DNA of 64,000 nucleotides from Chondrus crispus (GCF_000350225.1 NW_005178726.1:202329-266328), one strand, 5' to 3'; shown: positions 48,238 to 59,074, counted from the stretch's first letter. Made by a program: numbers and translations. The notes: generated by a model not told the origin, from the letters alone.

Positions 48238-48752
48238 TGCCAACCCTCCCCGGCATACATTTCCAAAGACAAAATACATACGGTATACCCCGTCGACCTG
48301 GATCCTCCTCGTCAAATCCTCGTGGCAACTTCTCTGGACCGTCCAATCGTTTTAAGGATTCCATAAACGGAAAGGACCGTTTTGGGAACGTACGATGCTG
48401 CCACAACTGTGGTAGTAAGTATCATTTCATCCGAGAATGCCCTAAACCTGCCTCTGTCATACGCAACGTACGACGCATGATCAAAGCGCGCCCTAACCAC
48501 GTCAAGGACATACTGTATGAACTTAGTAACCAAGTGGAAGACATCATGCACCACAATGACACTTGTTTCGAAGACTTCGAAGAACCAAATCCCCCAAACA
48601 ATTCTGAGTCACAACACTCAGATGACTCTGACAGCGTGACTGACAGTGACACCGACGAGACAGAAGAAGCTGTAAACAACCACGTGAAAGACGAATCCTT
48701 TTACGGCTACAAGACCAATTCTCATCGGACTATAGATCCATCGGATTTTTAG
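48234..48752 (+). CDS. Nucleocapsid ORF of copia element 2 (CCHC)
   Basis: 172 codons in the -1 frame to gag. One CCHC knuckle (CHNC...H...C, about 48402-48443) is followed by a Ser/Asp/Glu-rich acidic tail (SQHSDDSDSVTDSDTDETEE). Copia 1 and 3 carry the same knuckle at the end of their gag frame. Here it is in a separate frame, which may reflect frameshifting or a lesion. Confidence 0.75.
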   Translation: MMPTLPGIHFQRQNTYGIPRRPGSSSSNPRGNFSGPSNRFKDSINGKDRFGNVRCCHNCGSKYHFIRECPKPASVIRNVRRMIKARPNHVKDILYELSNQVEDIMHHNDTCFEDFEEPNPPNNSESQHSDDSDSVTDSDTDETEEAVNNHVKDESFYGYKTNSHRTIDPSDF

Positions 48753-50094
48753 CGAGCGACAGTTCCCATCTCCAAGATAATACACCTCAAACTGTATATT
48801 TTGAAACTGTCCGCGCTGAAAAGAGATGCAAGTTTAAACTTGAACGTCGTTCTGCGATAAGTCGCCCTATTCATTTTCCACGCCACAGAGAAAGAAGACC
48901 ACGTCACTACGAATTCGTTGTCTGCAACCAGAGCCACATTGCTTCAACTCAAAGGATTCCTTGGCAAGGAGCATGTCTTGGCACTGGTGCACAACGCACA
49001 GTAATCGGCTTAAGACAGGCTAAGGCATACTGTCGATACACTGGCACAAAGTTTAGACTCGTTTCCCACAACAACCGCTATCGCTTTGGCAACGACCGTC
49101 AACCCTCGTTAGGCTCTTTGACCATTACGATACCACTTTCGGACGCTCAAGCTACCATGGAACAAGTAGATGTAGTTAACTCAGACGTACCACTACTAAT
49201 GGGCTCAGATCTACTAGATAAGTACGGAATATTCGTCAACACTATCACGAATCACCTTCATTGTCCTCAACTGCAACTACGAACTCCTCTGCTTCGCAAG
49301 AACGGCCATGTCTATATCGAATGGCCAAAACGTGAGCACATATTCTTTTCTTCTCCAGAACTCTTGCGCCTTCATAGAGGATTCTCCCATCCTGCCACGG
49401 ATAAACTCTACAACCTGCTCCGCATGGCTCGACCTTACGAAACGAACCAGGAAATCAAACATGTCCTGGACCAGATTAAACAAGCGTGTGACACTTGTCA
49501 GCAATTGGAACCAACCCCCATTCGTTTCAAGGCCTCCCTTCCAACGGAGTATTCCGTTAAGTTTGGGGAAGAAATATCTATGGACCTCATGTTCCTACAC
49601 GGAAGGCATTACGCCACATCGTCGACTCAGCCACTCGTTTCTCAGCTGCTGCCTTCCTCGATGAAGACCTCGACCAAAGCGTTGAAGGTATTTGGTTAGC
49701 CTTCATTCAAATATGGTGTACCATGTACACCGGTTACCCAAACCGTCTCCGCGTTGACCAAGGATCATCCTTTACTTCTGATCGCTGGCGCCAACTCACT
49801 GACCACGCCGGCATTCAGCTCAGAATTTCCGGAGTCAAAGCTCACAGCTCCTATGGAATCGGAGAGCGACTCCACGAACCTCTGGGAAGAATTTACAGAA
49901 AAGTGTGAGCTGATTACCCCCAAGCACACAATAAAATTCTTCTCAGCATAGCGGTAAAAGCTATGAACGACACAATCGGAGAAAAAGGGCTTGTACCCTC
50001 ATTTCTCGCCTTCGGGATAACTCCTCGTTTTCCCATCATCAGCACTGAGCTTCCAACACAAGAAGAACAAATGAGACTACTGACGTCTGCTTAG
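48753..50094 (+). pseudogene. Protease-integrase of copia element 2, broken
   Basis: The protease region (about 48960-49240) reads GACLGTGAQRTVIG where copia 3 has GACVDGGASRSVIG, so the catalytic Asp is Gly. The integrase zinc region is at about 49370-49500. The core Asp lies in EISMDLMFLHG, after which the frame shifts near 49605. The second part (VDQGSSFTSD, GIGERLHEPL) is in the other frame and holds TGA at 49906-49908 and TAG at 50092-50094. It cannot make an active protease or integrase. Confidence 0.85.
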
Positions 50095-51930
50095 ATGGAA
50101 ATGAATGCAATCATAGCCGAAAGAAGAATACAAGCAGCATTAACAAGACAGATACCTCCAGCAGCCGATAGGACATATCAACTAGGAGACGAAGTACTAG
50201 TCTTTAGTGAACAGGATAAGAACTGGTTAGGACCATTTATAGTTATGCATGTTCAAGGAAGAATGATAACTATTCAGAACAGGGCAGGAACATACAGGCA
50301 AATGTTCAACGCCTTCCAACTCAAACCATATTACCGAGATCACAGTCCCATTATCCACTATCAAACAAGAATATTCCGTTCTCCCCTTGCTCCAAAGACT
50401 CCCTTCTCTTCCTTTATCACTGAAGAAATCAAACCTAGTGACCCTAGAGCACGCCAGTTCTATGCAGCTAAAAAGAAGGAGATAGAAGGACTCATCAAAA
50501 GGGAGACCTGGAAAATTGTTACTAAGGATGAAGTACCACGTAATGCTAGCATTATGGGAGGCCGCTTCGTCCTAACAATCAAGGACTCCGGTACGAACAA
50601 AGAAGTACACAAGGCTCGCTATGTTGTTCAAGGTTACGCTGACAAACTGAAATGTTCTTTAGTTCACGATAATCCTACGGCCAGACAGTTTTCAGTCAAA
50701 ATATTAATAGGGTTAGCAGCAGTATTTAGCTTCCAACTATTTTCAACTGACGTTACGCAGGCTTATCTTCAAAGTGCAGAGAAGCTAATGAGAGATGTGT
50801 ACATTAAGCCGTCACCAGAATTTGAACTTGGTCCCAATCGACTGCTGAGGCTGTTAAAACCACTATATGGCCTCGCAGATAGTGGAGATTACTGGGGAAG
50901 GACCTTAAGAGACCACATCTTGAAAGAAGTTGGAATGAGTGCAAGTACCACAGATGGTGCACTCTTTTTCAAGAAGGTTGCAAATCAGCTCGCCGGTCTG
51001 TGTGCTATGCATGTCGACGACTGTCTACATGCCGGGGACGAAAAGTATTTGAAGCTAAGTCAAAGTATTGAGAAGAGGTTTCAGTGTAGAGATAGAGAAT
51101 TTGACAGGATACAGTTTAGCGGTGTCAATATTGAGACAACCAGCAACGGATTCTGTATCCATCAAGAAAGCTACATCAAGACTATTGATTCTCTACCTAA
51201 GGATGTGACCTTTGCGCAGTATAGCTCTCCTCGAGCGAAGCTAATGTGGCTCCTACAAACCAGACCTGATATAGCATGTGCTGTCGCTCAATCAACGCAA
51301 GTCACCGAAACAAGGTTCAACTCAGATCCGTCAACCCACAGAAAGCTTCTCAACTCCGTTGTTCGTCATATTAGAAAAACCTCCGAACAGAGACTTCTCT
51401 ATCCAAAGTTAGACAAAGGCTCTCTCTGACTGCAAATGTATTCGGATGCTGCCTATAGCAACAACCATAACGGAACGTCCCAAGTTGGGTACATCGTGTT
51501 CCTGGCTGACAAGGAAAACAAGTGCCAGCCGTTGTATTGGTCATCACACAAGTCCAAAAGAGTTTCTAGATCAGTCCTAGGAAGCCGGACTATGGCCTTC
51601 GCCGACGCATTCGACATGACTTTCGCCATCAAAAAGGACATGGAGGTAATGACGAACCAACCAATTCCTATTTCGATGCTCACAGACAGCTTATCGCTCT
51701 TCGACGTGATAACCAAGTCAACAATTATCACAGAAAAACGATTAATGATCGACATCAAGGTGGTTAAAGGTTCATATCAACGGAACGAACTACGGAATAT
51801 CGGTTTCATCCGCTCCGAGAACAACCCTGCTGACGCGCTCACAAAGGTTAAGCGATGCACTGTTCTAGATCAAATACTGACAGATTCAACACTACGTCAC
51901 CCTATCGAACAGTGGATCGACAAGTTGTGA
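50095..51930 (+). pseudogene. RT-RNase H of copia element 2 with in-frame TGA
   Basis: RT motifs FSTDVTQAYLQS (motif A Asp present), PLYGLADSGDYW and AMHVDDCLHAG (HVDD in place of the usual YVDD) are intact. TGA at 51427-51429 separates RT from RNase H. RNase H continues in the same frame (MYSDAAYSNNH, LTDSLSLFDVI, NNPADALTK). The first codon follows the TAG at 50092. Confidence 0.88.
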
Positions 51931-51966
51931 GGCATCCGAAGGTGCCCACTTTATTCTTAAAAGAAG

Positions 51967-52442
51967 TGTCACAACTTTTACCAGAGTCTATCAATATCGT
52001 AATCCCTAAGATTGTGCCACCTGTCCCAAGTGGGTGGCACTACCTCACGTAGACAATTCAACTACCTACAACTTGAGGATCCTCCTAAAGGATCCTCATT
52101 ACCCAAACGGGCAAACGCCTAATTAAGCCTGATAGAGACGCATTTATAGGTAGCACCCCACTAAAAGGGGGGGTGAGTACACTTTTAGTCCACTCGACTT
52201 GGCGTCGAGTGGGAGTATAAAGGCTGAGGACGAAGACGGTGAACGTCTTCGTCTCCACACAAAAAACTTACCCCAACAAACCAAACCCCACCACCCGCAG
52301 CAAACAAAAAGGCCCGTCCTCCTGCCTTGCACCTCGCGCCACACCGGCCTGTGCCCCCCTTCGCGCACAGAGCGCCAGTGGCCCGCGCCCCCCCGTGGAC
52401 ACGTTTCAGATCACCCGCTGGCTCCCCGGGCAAATTCTGACA
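51967..52442 (+). repeat. 3' LTR of copia element 2 (476 bp)
   Basis: Preceded by the purine run AAAAGAAG. The sequence is identical to the 5' LTR as far as I can see, except base 6 and a cluster of differences in the last 40 bases. TSD GTGCG follows. Confidence 0.95.
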
Positions 52443-52447
52443 GTGCG

Positions 52448-53096
52448 GACAGCACTACCCCGTAACCCTCACAAAGATAAGTGAGAAAAAAAGAAACAGA
52501 AAGGAAAAATTTATTACAGAAAAAAAAAGTTCAGCACCGCCCCGTCCCCCTCACACCCCGTTCCCCTCATAAAGAGAAGTGAACACGTGAACTTTACTAC
52601 TTTACAGAACAGAAAAGTTCAGCACCACCCCGTTCCCCTCATAAAGAGAAGTGAACACGTGTATTCTGTTTTCTGAAAAGTAGTAACTTTACTACTTTAC
52701 AGAAAAAGTTCAGCACCACCCCGTTCTCTTCACACCCCGTTCCCCTCACACCCCGTTCCCCTCACACCCCGTTCCCCTCACACCCCGTTCCCCTCACACC
52801 CCGTTCCCCTCATAAGGAGAAGTGAACACGTGTACTTTACAGAAGAAAAGTTCAGCACCACCTGTCGTAATATAGAAAACCGTATCATAACAATCACTCC
52901 CAAGGAGCATATATAGCCGCCGACGACGGCGGCGAGCCCCGAGAGTATAAGACAAGGAAGCTTGACTCTACACCACCCCGTTCCCCTCACACCCCGTTCT
53001 CCTCATAAGGAGAAGTGAACACGTGTACTTTACAGAAAAAAGTGAACACGTGTAATAACGAGTCCCCTTTTTTCTTGCTTACACCTAGATTACACC
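52448..53096. repeat. Composite minisatellite
   Basis: A larger unit of about 90 bp (GTTCAGCACCACCCCGTTCC ... GAGAAGTGAACACGTG ... CTTTACAGAA) recurs from about 52529, 52617, 52708 and 52850 and again near 52975-53045. Within it, a 16-bp unit CACACCCCGTTCCCCT is repeated five times in tandem (52731-52810). It lies between copia 2 and copia 3. Confidence 0.88.
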
Positions 53097-53101
53097 TAGA
53101 C

Positions 53102-53453
53102 TGTCGGTAATTTGCGTTAGCGCTTGCCTCGTGCAGGGTTGCTGACGAGGGCCACGCTGTTGTTGAGACAACCAGGCTCCTTGTGCGAACAAGGAGCAAA
53201 GCTTAAGAGCAATGACAGCTTTATTGGTGTTTTGATCTTCTGTTTCGTCTGCCTCCCTCTCTCTTCCTCTACTGCCTCTAGCATAGCATAAGTACATCTA
53301 GCGCGCGGAGTGTGGCGCCTGTTCGAATGGTGTCGCGCCGGATGGGTTGAAGAGCCTTGACCTTTTGTGAACGCACAAGTGTACAACCGGTCACAACCAA
53401 TCCCATGACGCCTGTAGGTCACTGTAGCTCTGCCTTACAGCTTGTTCTCGACA
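53102..53453 (-). repeat. 3' LTR of copia element 3 (352 bp)
   Basis: Differs from 59075-59426 by about three substitutions seen by eye (for example near 53281 and 53312). On the minus strand it carries AATAAA (53225-53220), a likely polyadenylation signal. Confidence 0.95.
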
Positions 53454-53524
53454 CTCAGTCTTTTTCGAAGACGATGGTCAAGGTGCTCGACCCTCTTCTG
53501 CTTCATCCCGTCTGATCTCACTAC

Positions 53525-55150
53525 TCATTGTAACACCTCTGCATCTATTCTTCCAGTCTCCATGAGCTGTGATAGCGCGGGACATTCTCCCCTTTTTGTC
53601 AAACCGTCCGCGGGATTATCATTGCTGCCAATCCATCCGATGTCACTGATATCTCCGGATCCGTAACCTTGCCTTGTGGCTTCAAGGTCAATCATAAGTC
53701 CCCTCTCTGTTGTGACAGAGTTCTTTATGATCACTTTGAATACACTGTCCGAGTCCGTGTACATCAGCAAGGGAATCTTTTTGCCGAGCATTTGCTGCAA
53801 GTCATGTTTCAATGAGAAACCGTAGTCAAACCCGTCTGCAAATGCAAACACTTCGCCACCCATTGTCGATCTGACAACACGTTTTGATTTGTAGCTGCAG
53901 AGGTGAATAGTGTTTGCCTTCCCAGTATTGTCGCACAGTGCGACAACAAATCCGGGCTGGGACCTCTTGCTTTCAGCATTTGCGAAGGATGAATCTGAAA
54001 AGACCTTCAGGGAGAGGTTTTCGGCATCTAGATTGCGCTGCAGGAGTCCAAGGCGGGGCGCACGTTTGACGCCCTTTATCACATGATTCAATTCCTTGAC
54101 GTACGTTTGGTTCCAAATGGTTTCCGTAATTTGAGTTGCGAGATTGACTTCTGCGCAAATGTCGGGCCTCGTGGTTGTCAGCCATGCGAGAGCTCGGCGG
54201 CGCGATCGATATTCAGGAAATGTACAGTCTTTGTGCAGCTCTTGAATGCGTCGAGCGTACTTTTCCTGATGTAACAAATATCCGTCCTCGATTTGTTCAA
54301 TCTGAATCCCGGCGAAAGTAAATTGATTATATTGGCGTTCCTTACTATCGAAAGTATTTTCCGTTAGCTTCGAGTCAGCTTCGAATTTGTCGTTGCCAGC
54401 GCAAAGAGTATCATCTACATGAGTCCCAACAACGCCTTGTAGTTTCCCTTTGACAGTTTTGAAAAAACAGGACAAATCTCCGGCGGTGGGGCGCATTTGT
54501 AAGTCATGCTGTAGGTGACGGAAAAAGGTTTCGTGCCAGTAGTCGCCGCTCTCACTAAGTCCATAGAGAGGCTTCAGCAATTTGAAAACTTGGTCAGATC
54601 GGAGGTGCCATTCTTTTGATGGCCGAATGTAAATTTCACGCATCAGTTTGCGAGCCGATTGGAGGTATGCCTGCGAAATGTCTTGTGTCCAAACACGGAA
54701 TCCCAATAAGGCAGCAATTGATATGAGCATGCGGACAGATCCCTTGTGAAGCGTTGTGGCGTTGTGTACGAGCAGGGATTTTTCAACATCGGTGTGGCCT
54801 TGCACGACAAAACGGGCTTTGCAAACTTCCTTTTCACTACCGGTATGCTTGATGGCTAAAACAAAGCGGCCGCCCATTATATTGGGTGATGCACTTGATC
54901 GTCTGACATCCTCCCGATTTACGATTTGAAATGTGCCCCGCTCTGCCAGACCTTGCATTTCTTTCTTGATGGCTTTCTTCATTTCATCACTCTTCGTGCG
55001 GGGATCTCCTGGTTTTAAGACTTCTGTAATTAGGATGTCCGGCGGTGGGGAAGAACGGAACTTATCGAAAGATTGGATAAGGCGTTCTAGCTCTTGATCA
55101 CCCGCAAGTGAGGGACAAGGCATGATCTGGGAAATGTTGAAGTGTTTCAC
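53525..55150 (-). CDS. RT-RNase H of copia element 3
   Basis: 541 codons without internal stop. RT: SASPNIMGGRFVLAIK, VWTQDISQAYLQS (motif A Asp present), PLYGLSESGDYW, GTHVDDTLCAG (HVDD). RNase H: VFSDSSFANAE, FADGFDYGF, MYTDSDSVFKVI, DNPADGLTKRG. Likely read as a fusion with the upstream integrase; a frame change of 1 lies between them near 55160-55183. Catalytic residues look complete. Confidence 0.9.
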   Translation of the reverse strand: MKHFNISQIMPCPSLAGDQELERLIQSFDKFRSSPPPDILITEVLKPGDPRTKSDEMKKAIKKEMQGLAERGTFQIVNREDVRRSSASPNIMGGRFVLAIKHTGSEKEVCKARFVVQGHTDVEKSLLVHNATTLHKGSVRMLISIAALLGFRVWTQDISQAYLQSARKLMREIYIRPSKEWHLRSDQVFKLLKPLYGLSESGDYWHETFFRHLQHDLQMRPTAGDLSCFFKTVKGKLQGVVGTHVDDTLCAGNDKFEADSKLTENTFDSKERQYNQFTFAGIQIEQIEDGYLLHQEKYARRIQELHKDCTFPEYRSRRRALAWLTTTRPDICAEVNLATQITETIWNQTYVKELNHVIKGVKRAPRLGLLQRNLDAENLSLKVFSDSSFANAESKRSQPGFVVALCDNTGKANTIHLCSYKSKRVVRSTMGGEVFAFADGFDYGFSLKHDLQQMLGKKIPLLMYTDSDSVFKVIIKNSVTTERGLMIDLEATRQGYGSGDISDIGWIGSNDNPADGLTKRGECPALSQLMETGRIDAEVLQ

Positions 55151-55182
55151 AGTGCCTCCATAATCTACGTAAACTTCTTTCC

Positions 55183-56274
55183 TTACAATTTTTCAACTCT
55201 CCACGGTCCTGTCCAGTCCCCTTCCTTGGAGGCAGTAGTACTAGCCTCCCGATAGACGTACACGGAGTCGCCAGCAGAAATTGCGTAGTGCGTAGCGGGG
55301 GGTACGCGGGATCGCAAAGCTTGCTGAATTCGTAGTCTGGCAGTGATGCTTGCCATTTCACGACGAGCAGAGGCAAGAGCTTTCATACACTCTTCTTGGG
55401 CAGGTGCCTCCATCTGGACGGCGGGGAATGTGGGCAGTGAACCATACACAAGTAGGGAGGGGACTATGCCTTCTGGACCCATTGTGTCATTGAGTGCCTT
55501 GACAGACAGACGTATGGCAATCTCTGGGTCGATACTCGGGTGATCCGTCAATATTTTGTCAAATATTTGACGAAACGGCTCGTGATATCTTTCCCCTGCC
55601 CCCAGACTATTGTGGCTCTCCACACCCGATATTTCGACGTCAATTCCGTGCAGGGTTGTCACTTCCTTCCAAAAACGTGATGTGAATACCGAACCGCTGT
55701 CCGCCTTGATGCGGTTGGGGTAGCCGAGATAGACAGAGGCCCAGCCCTCCACGAAAGCGTCCCATACGTCTTGTGCGGATTGCCCTTTGAGGATCACGGC
55801 ATTCTGGTAGTGTGTGTTTGTGTCGACCACATGGAGTAGTGGATTCCCCTTTAGCCACATCAAATCGACAGCTATTTCGTGATTGAATTTGATGTCGTCG
55901 TCGGGAAGGGACACCCTAAACCTGTAGGGTCGGCTGCGGTGGCGACGACAGTTTTTGCATGCCTCAGCAATTTCCTCCAGTACTTTCCTGGTTTTGGAAT
56001 TGGCTTCTTGCGGTCGAGCTCGTTTCAGTAGGTTATACAGTTTTGTGACGTTTGGGTGAAACATATGAAGATGTAGCTTCTGTAGCTCGGCTCGTGAGAA
56101 GCATATTTGTTCCTGATTGCATTCCAAAAACATGTGTCCGTACTTTCGCACAATGGGGAGATTCCAACCGTGAAGCTTGCTCATAAGTTTGTTATCGACA
56201 TTATCGGGCACTAGTTTCTCCCTGTCCAATACGTCAAGACCCAGTAGCATAGGAATGTCAGCATCAACCACGTC
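55183..56274 (-). CDS. Protease C-terminus and integrase of copia element 3
   Basis: It begins just inside the left TSD of the 684-bp insertion. First comes the protease tail (DADIPMLLGLDVLDREKL). Then come the integrase zinc region (HLHMFHPNVTKLYNLL...CKNC), the catalytic core (IAVDLMWL, KADSGSVF, LGAGERYHEPF) and the GPEGIVPSLLVYGSLP block. It ends with an SH3-like DWTGPWRVEKL. Before the insertion it was in one frame with the protease at 56969-57416. Confidence 0.9.
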   Translation of the reverse strand, partial: DVVDADIPMLLGLDVLDREKLVPDNVDNKLMSKLHGWNLPIVRKYGHMFLECNQEQICFSRAELQKLHLHMFHPNVTKLYNLLKRARPQEANSKTRKVLEEIAEACKNCRRHRSRPYRFRVSLPDDDIKFNHEIAVDLMWLKGNPLLHVVDTNTHYQNAVILKGQSAQDVWDAFVEGWASVYLGYPNRIKADSGSVFTSRFWKEVTTLHGIDVEISGVESHNSLGAGERYHEPFRQIFDKILTDHPSIDPEIAIRLSVKALNDTMGPEGIVPSLLVYGSLPTFPAVQMEAPAQEECMKALASARREMASITARLRIQQALRSRVPPATHYAISAGDSVYVYREASTTASKEGDWTGPWRVEKL

Positions 56275-56279
56275 AATTC

Positions 56280-56963
56280 TGTAGCATAAACACCCCCAGC
56301 GATAGGGGTGTATGCGCAGTTCGACCGAGACCCTTGTCGATCGGGAAGACGGGGGTGAAGCGGGACACCAGCTAACGGCACCGGGCAGCGGGCCCGGGTA
56401 GCGTGGTAGAGCGGGAACGGGGAGGACGCCGGTACGCGCGAGCGGTTCGACGCCTCGACGCCCCGGCGCGGTACTGGGTAACGATCCAGTACCGACGGGC
56501 GGAGGCGGAGCCGACTCGTGGGCGTACCGCGCGCGTCCTCAACCCGCGCTCGGTGCCGCTCTAAGGTAGTTAGCGAGCGCTACCTTAGAATAAGCGGGAA
56601 GTCGGACCTTGACGGTCGGTGGGTGACAAGTCCGTGCTTGTCTTCCTCCACCCCGCCGGTCCGCTCCATATTTAATATACAAAACAATCTATAACACTAC
56701 AGTACCGAAGTACTGTAGTGGACTACCGTAGTACAGATCGGACCGTACTGTAATACTGTCAGCCATCGTGGCTGACAGTACACGTGTGTGCGCGCGCTTC
56801 CGTCCCGCGCGGTACACGTGTGCACGTGTGCACGCGCACGCCCCGTACCCGAGGGGTACACGTGGCCACGCGCAGTAGTACTGTAGAGCATCGGGCTCTA
56901 CAGCACTAGATCCCGTTGTTGATCTAATCTAACTAAAAAGCCCCAGGGGGGGATTATACTACA
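56280..56963. mobile_element. 684-bp TG...CA insertion in copia 3 protease (solo LTR, TRIM or Ginger-type MITE)
   Basis: The ends are TGTAGCATAAACACCCCC (left) and, reversed, TGTAGTATAATCCCCCCC (right), about 17 of the first 20 bases shared. AATTC is duplicated (56275-56279, 56964-56968). Removing it plus one TSD copy rejoins the protease frame. TG..CA ends with a 5-bp TSD fit a solo LTR. A 20-bp inverted repeat starting TGTNR with a 4-5-bp TSD also fits Ginger-class DNA elements. The interior is GC-rich with hairpins (for example CTGTCAGCCA...TGGCTGACAG at 56757-56779), a TATTTAATATA near 56668 and no ORF. Confidence 0.88.
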
Positions 56964-56968
56964 AATTC

Positions 56969-57416
56969 TAAGAGAGAAAAACATCCCTGAAGGAACTGGG
57001 AGTCGAATTTCCAAAGCACCCAGGCTGTTCTGGTTGCCGTTTCCAAACATGAACATTGTGTTGGAAGGGTAAAGTTTGTAGCGGCAACGTGCAAACTTGC
57101 AGTACGCTTGGGCTTGCTTTTTGCCGATCACAGAGCGAGAAGCTCCTCCGTCTACACATGCCCCTTCAAAAATGTTTGTGCTGTAGCGGGACAACTCTTT
57201 CGAATTTGTGAGACTCACTGTCGCCTGCGTGATGCGTGAGAGCCTTTTTGCTTGTACCGGGCGTTGTTGTCGGCCAAGGCGTTGTTGTCGGACTCCAGAA
57301 AGTTGTAGGATTGCCAACGGCTTGCGGATATCAGGTGAGTTTTTGGGCCTTGGGGTTGGAACCTGTGGGCCGGGCAGGTTCCCAATTAAAAACCCTCGTC
57401 GTCGTCGATAGGCCAT
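56969..57416 (-). pseudogene. Protease N-terminal part of copia element 3, interrupted
   Basis: The -1 frame relative to gag, with an overlap of about 30 nt (57386-57416). Active site ACVDGGASRSVIG (about 57165-57125) has the catalytic Asp but Gly in place of the usual Thr/Ser next to it. The coding frame runs into the 684-bp insertion at 56968. Confidence 0.85.
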
Positions 57417-59035
57417 GGATGGAGTGTCTTTCGCATTTCTTCTGCACAGTTGGTGTTCAAAGCTTCATTCGCAGAAATATCATCTACAAATACGACATGT
57501 TTTATGCTTTCCGAAACGTCGTGATGCGGTTCGGATTCTGACACCATCTCCAGATTAGAGTCCGTCAGAACTGTAAGATCACCCCTTCCCGCGGTCACGA
57601 ATACTTCTGCCAAAGCAAAGAATGCTTCAGTGAAATGTGAGTCGTTTTTCGTCTCTCGAAATTTGGCGAAGTTGTCCGCTATGCGTTTCATATCCATCTT
57701 CTTGGTACATTTTTTAACACGACAGTGCTCCTCCCCGCAGTTGAAGCAACGCAATGTGCGCTTGTGACTGGTAGAGTCACCTAACCGTTGTTTGGGAAGG
57801 CTGCGACCATACCTTGAGGGCCCGGCGTAGTTGACGCTCTTCCAGCGAGTGGAGCGAAATTGAGGAGCTGCTGGAACTTGCATCGGATTAGAAGCGGTAG
57901 CCCATTAGAACATACACCACTTTGACTGGAATTTTTCGAGATATGTTCTGTACTGTACGTATGACAAGCTCATAAGTCCATGGTTTGCGGGTACCATGAG
58001 AGCCCACTGTCTGTCCTTTACAGCACTTTCAAGAAACATACGCTTTGAAAAATCAGTTCGGAGCTGGGGATGAGCCATCGGTGATAGCTTTTCGATGTCG
58101 TTGGTCAATTCTTTGAGCATCTCTCTTTCGGATTTGTGGCCCTCCGAGTATTGGCCAATTGTTAAGCAGCGAAGTCTTTCGGTGACAGAATCCATTTTGG
58201 CCTCAGAAGAGTATGCTTCGTTCATCTGCTGAATGGCGGTTCCCCAGTTTGCTTGCCTGTCTACCACCTGATTGTAGTAAAAGTCAAGAGCTTCCCCTCT
58301 TAAGACATGACGTAAAAAAATGACCTTGTCGGTCGGTTTCACACCTGCCTCGTTACAAACTTGCAAAAAAGTGGCAAGAAAACGAGGCCAATTTTCTTCG
58401 AGTGAACCGGAAAACGTATCTGAACTATTGCGGAAGTTGGCCGCGAAGATTTTTTAAAGATTGGCTTTGTATCCTTCTTTCCAATATCCATCTCTTTGGT
58501 CTCTATTGTTGTCGCGGGTTCCATGAAATGCAGATGGTTTATCATTACCCTCTTGGCTTGCTGATCGAGGGGACAGAATAATATCTTCTCCCCTTTTTGC
58601 TGCATCATAAATGCTAAGAGCTCTGCGGCATTCGTGCTCGTCGCAGTCCCAGAAAAGGTTGACAATAATTCTCCGTGGTACGTAGCGTCCTAATGGGCCT
58701 CTGATTGCACACTGGATTCCTCGCGATTCCAAAAAACGCTTGAGGCGTTTGTAGATCTCTGGATTGACAACAATTTCTGGGTAGGCAAAGTCCACAGGTG
58801 TTAAGTCTTCTTGTATCATTGACTTGAGGCGGTCTCCGGTAAGATCTGCTGTGCCTTCGTATCCAACAAAAAGGTTACGGAGTCCTGACTGGCGGCTGTT
58901 CGTTAGAGTGATGCAGCGCCAGTACTGAGTGTATCCTCCCTGACTTGTGTTGTTGCTGGCAGGGGCGGTATTCCGTGCTGGTCGACTTGCGTCGCGCCCA
59001 TTCCGAATTTCACCCTCGCCTGCGTTCCTGGCCAT
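57386..59035 (-). pseudogene. Gag of copia element 3 with two in-frame TAA codons
   Basis: One frame from ATG 59035 (MARNAGEGEIRN) to 57386, interrupted by TAA at 58456-58454 and at 57907-57905. Capsid-like sequence (KVIFLRHVLRGEALDFYYNQ, FSKRMFLESAV) lies between the stops. The CCHC knuckle (CFNC...H...C, about 57752-57710) comes after the second. If CAA (Gln) was the original codon at each stop, one C-to-T change each explains both. The N-terminal 190 residues resemble no gag domain I know. Confidence 0.85.
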
Positions 59036-59074
59036 CTTGGGATGTGTCTGGTTTGTATTACCTTTATTCGCGAA

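Larger units (their letters stand above)
45425..52442 (+). mobile_element. Ty1/copia element 2, complete with LTRs and TSD
   Basis: 7018 bp bounded by two 476-bp LTRs (TGTCAYAAC...GACA) and a GTGCG duplication (45420-45424, 52443-52447). Order: 5' LTR, a leader with an extra ORF (46045-46671), gag, nucleocapsid ORF, protease-integrase, RT-RNase H, polypurine tract AAAAGAAG and 3' LTR. Pol is broken by stops and a frameshift, while the LTRs are nearly identical. Confidence 0.95.

Noticed and set aside
52730-53046. Telomeric or centromeric satellite
   Set aside because: Unit length and local extent fit a minisatellite. No telomere-type short G-rich repeat is present.
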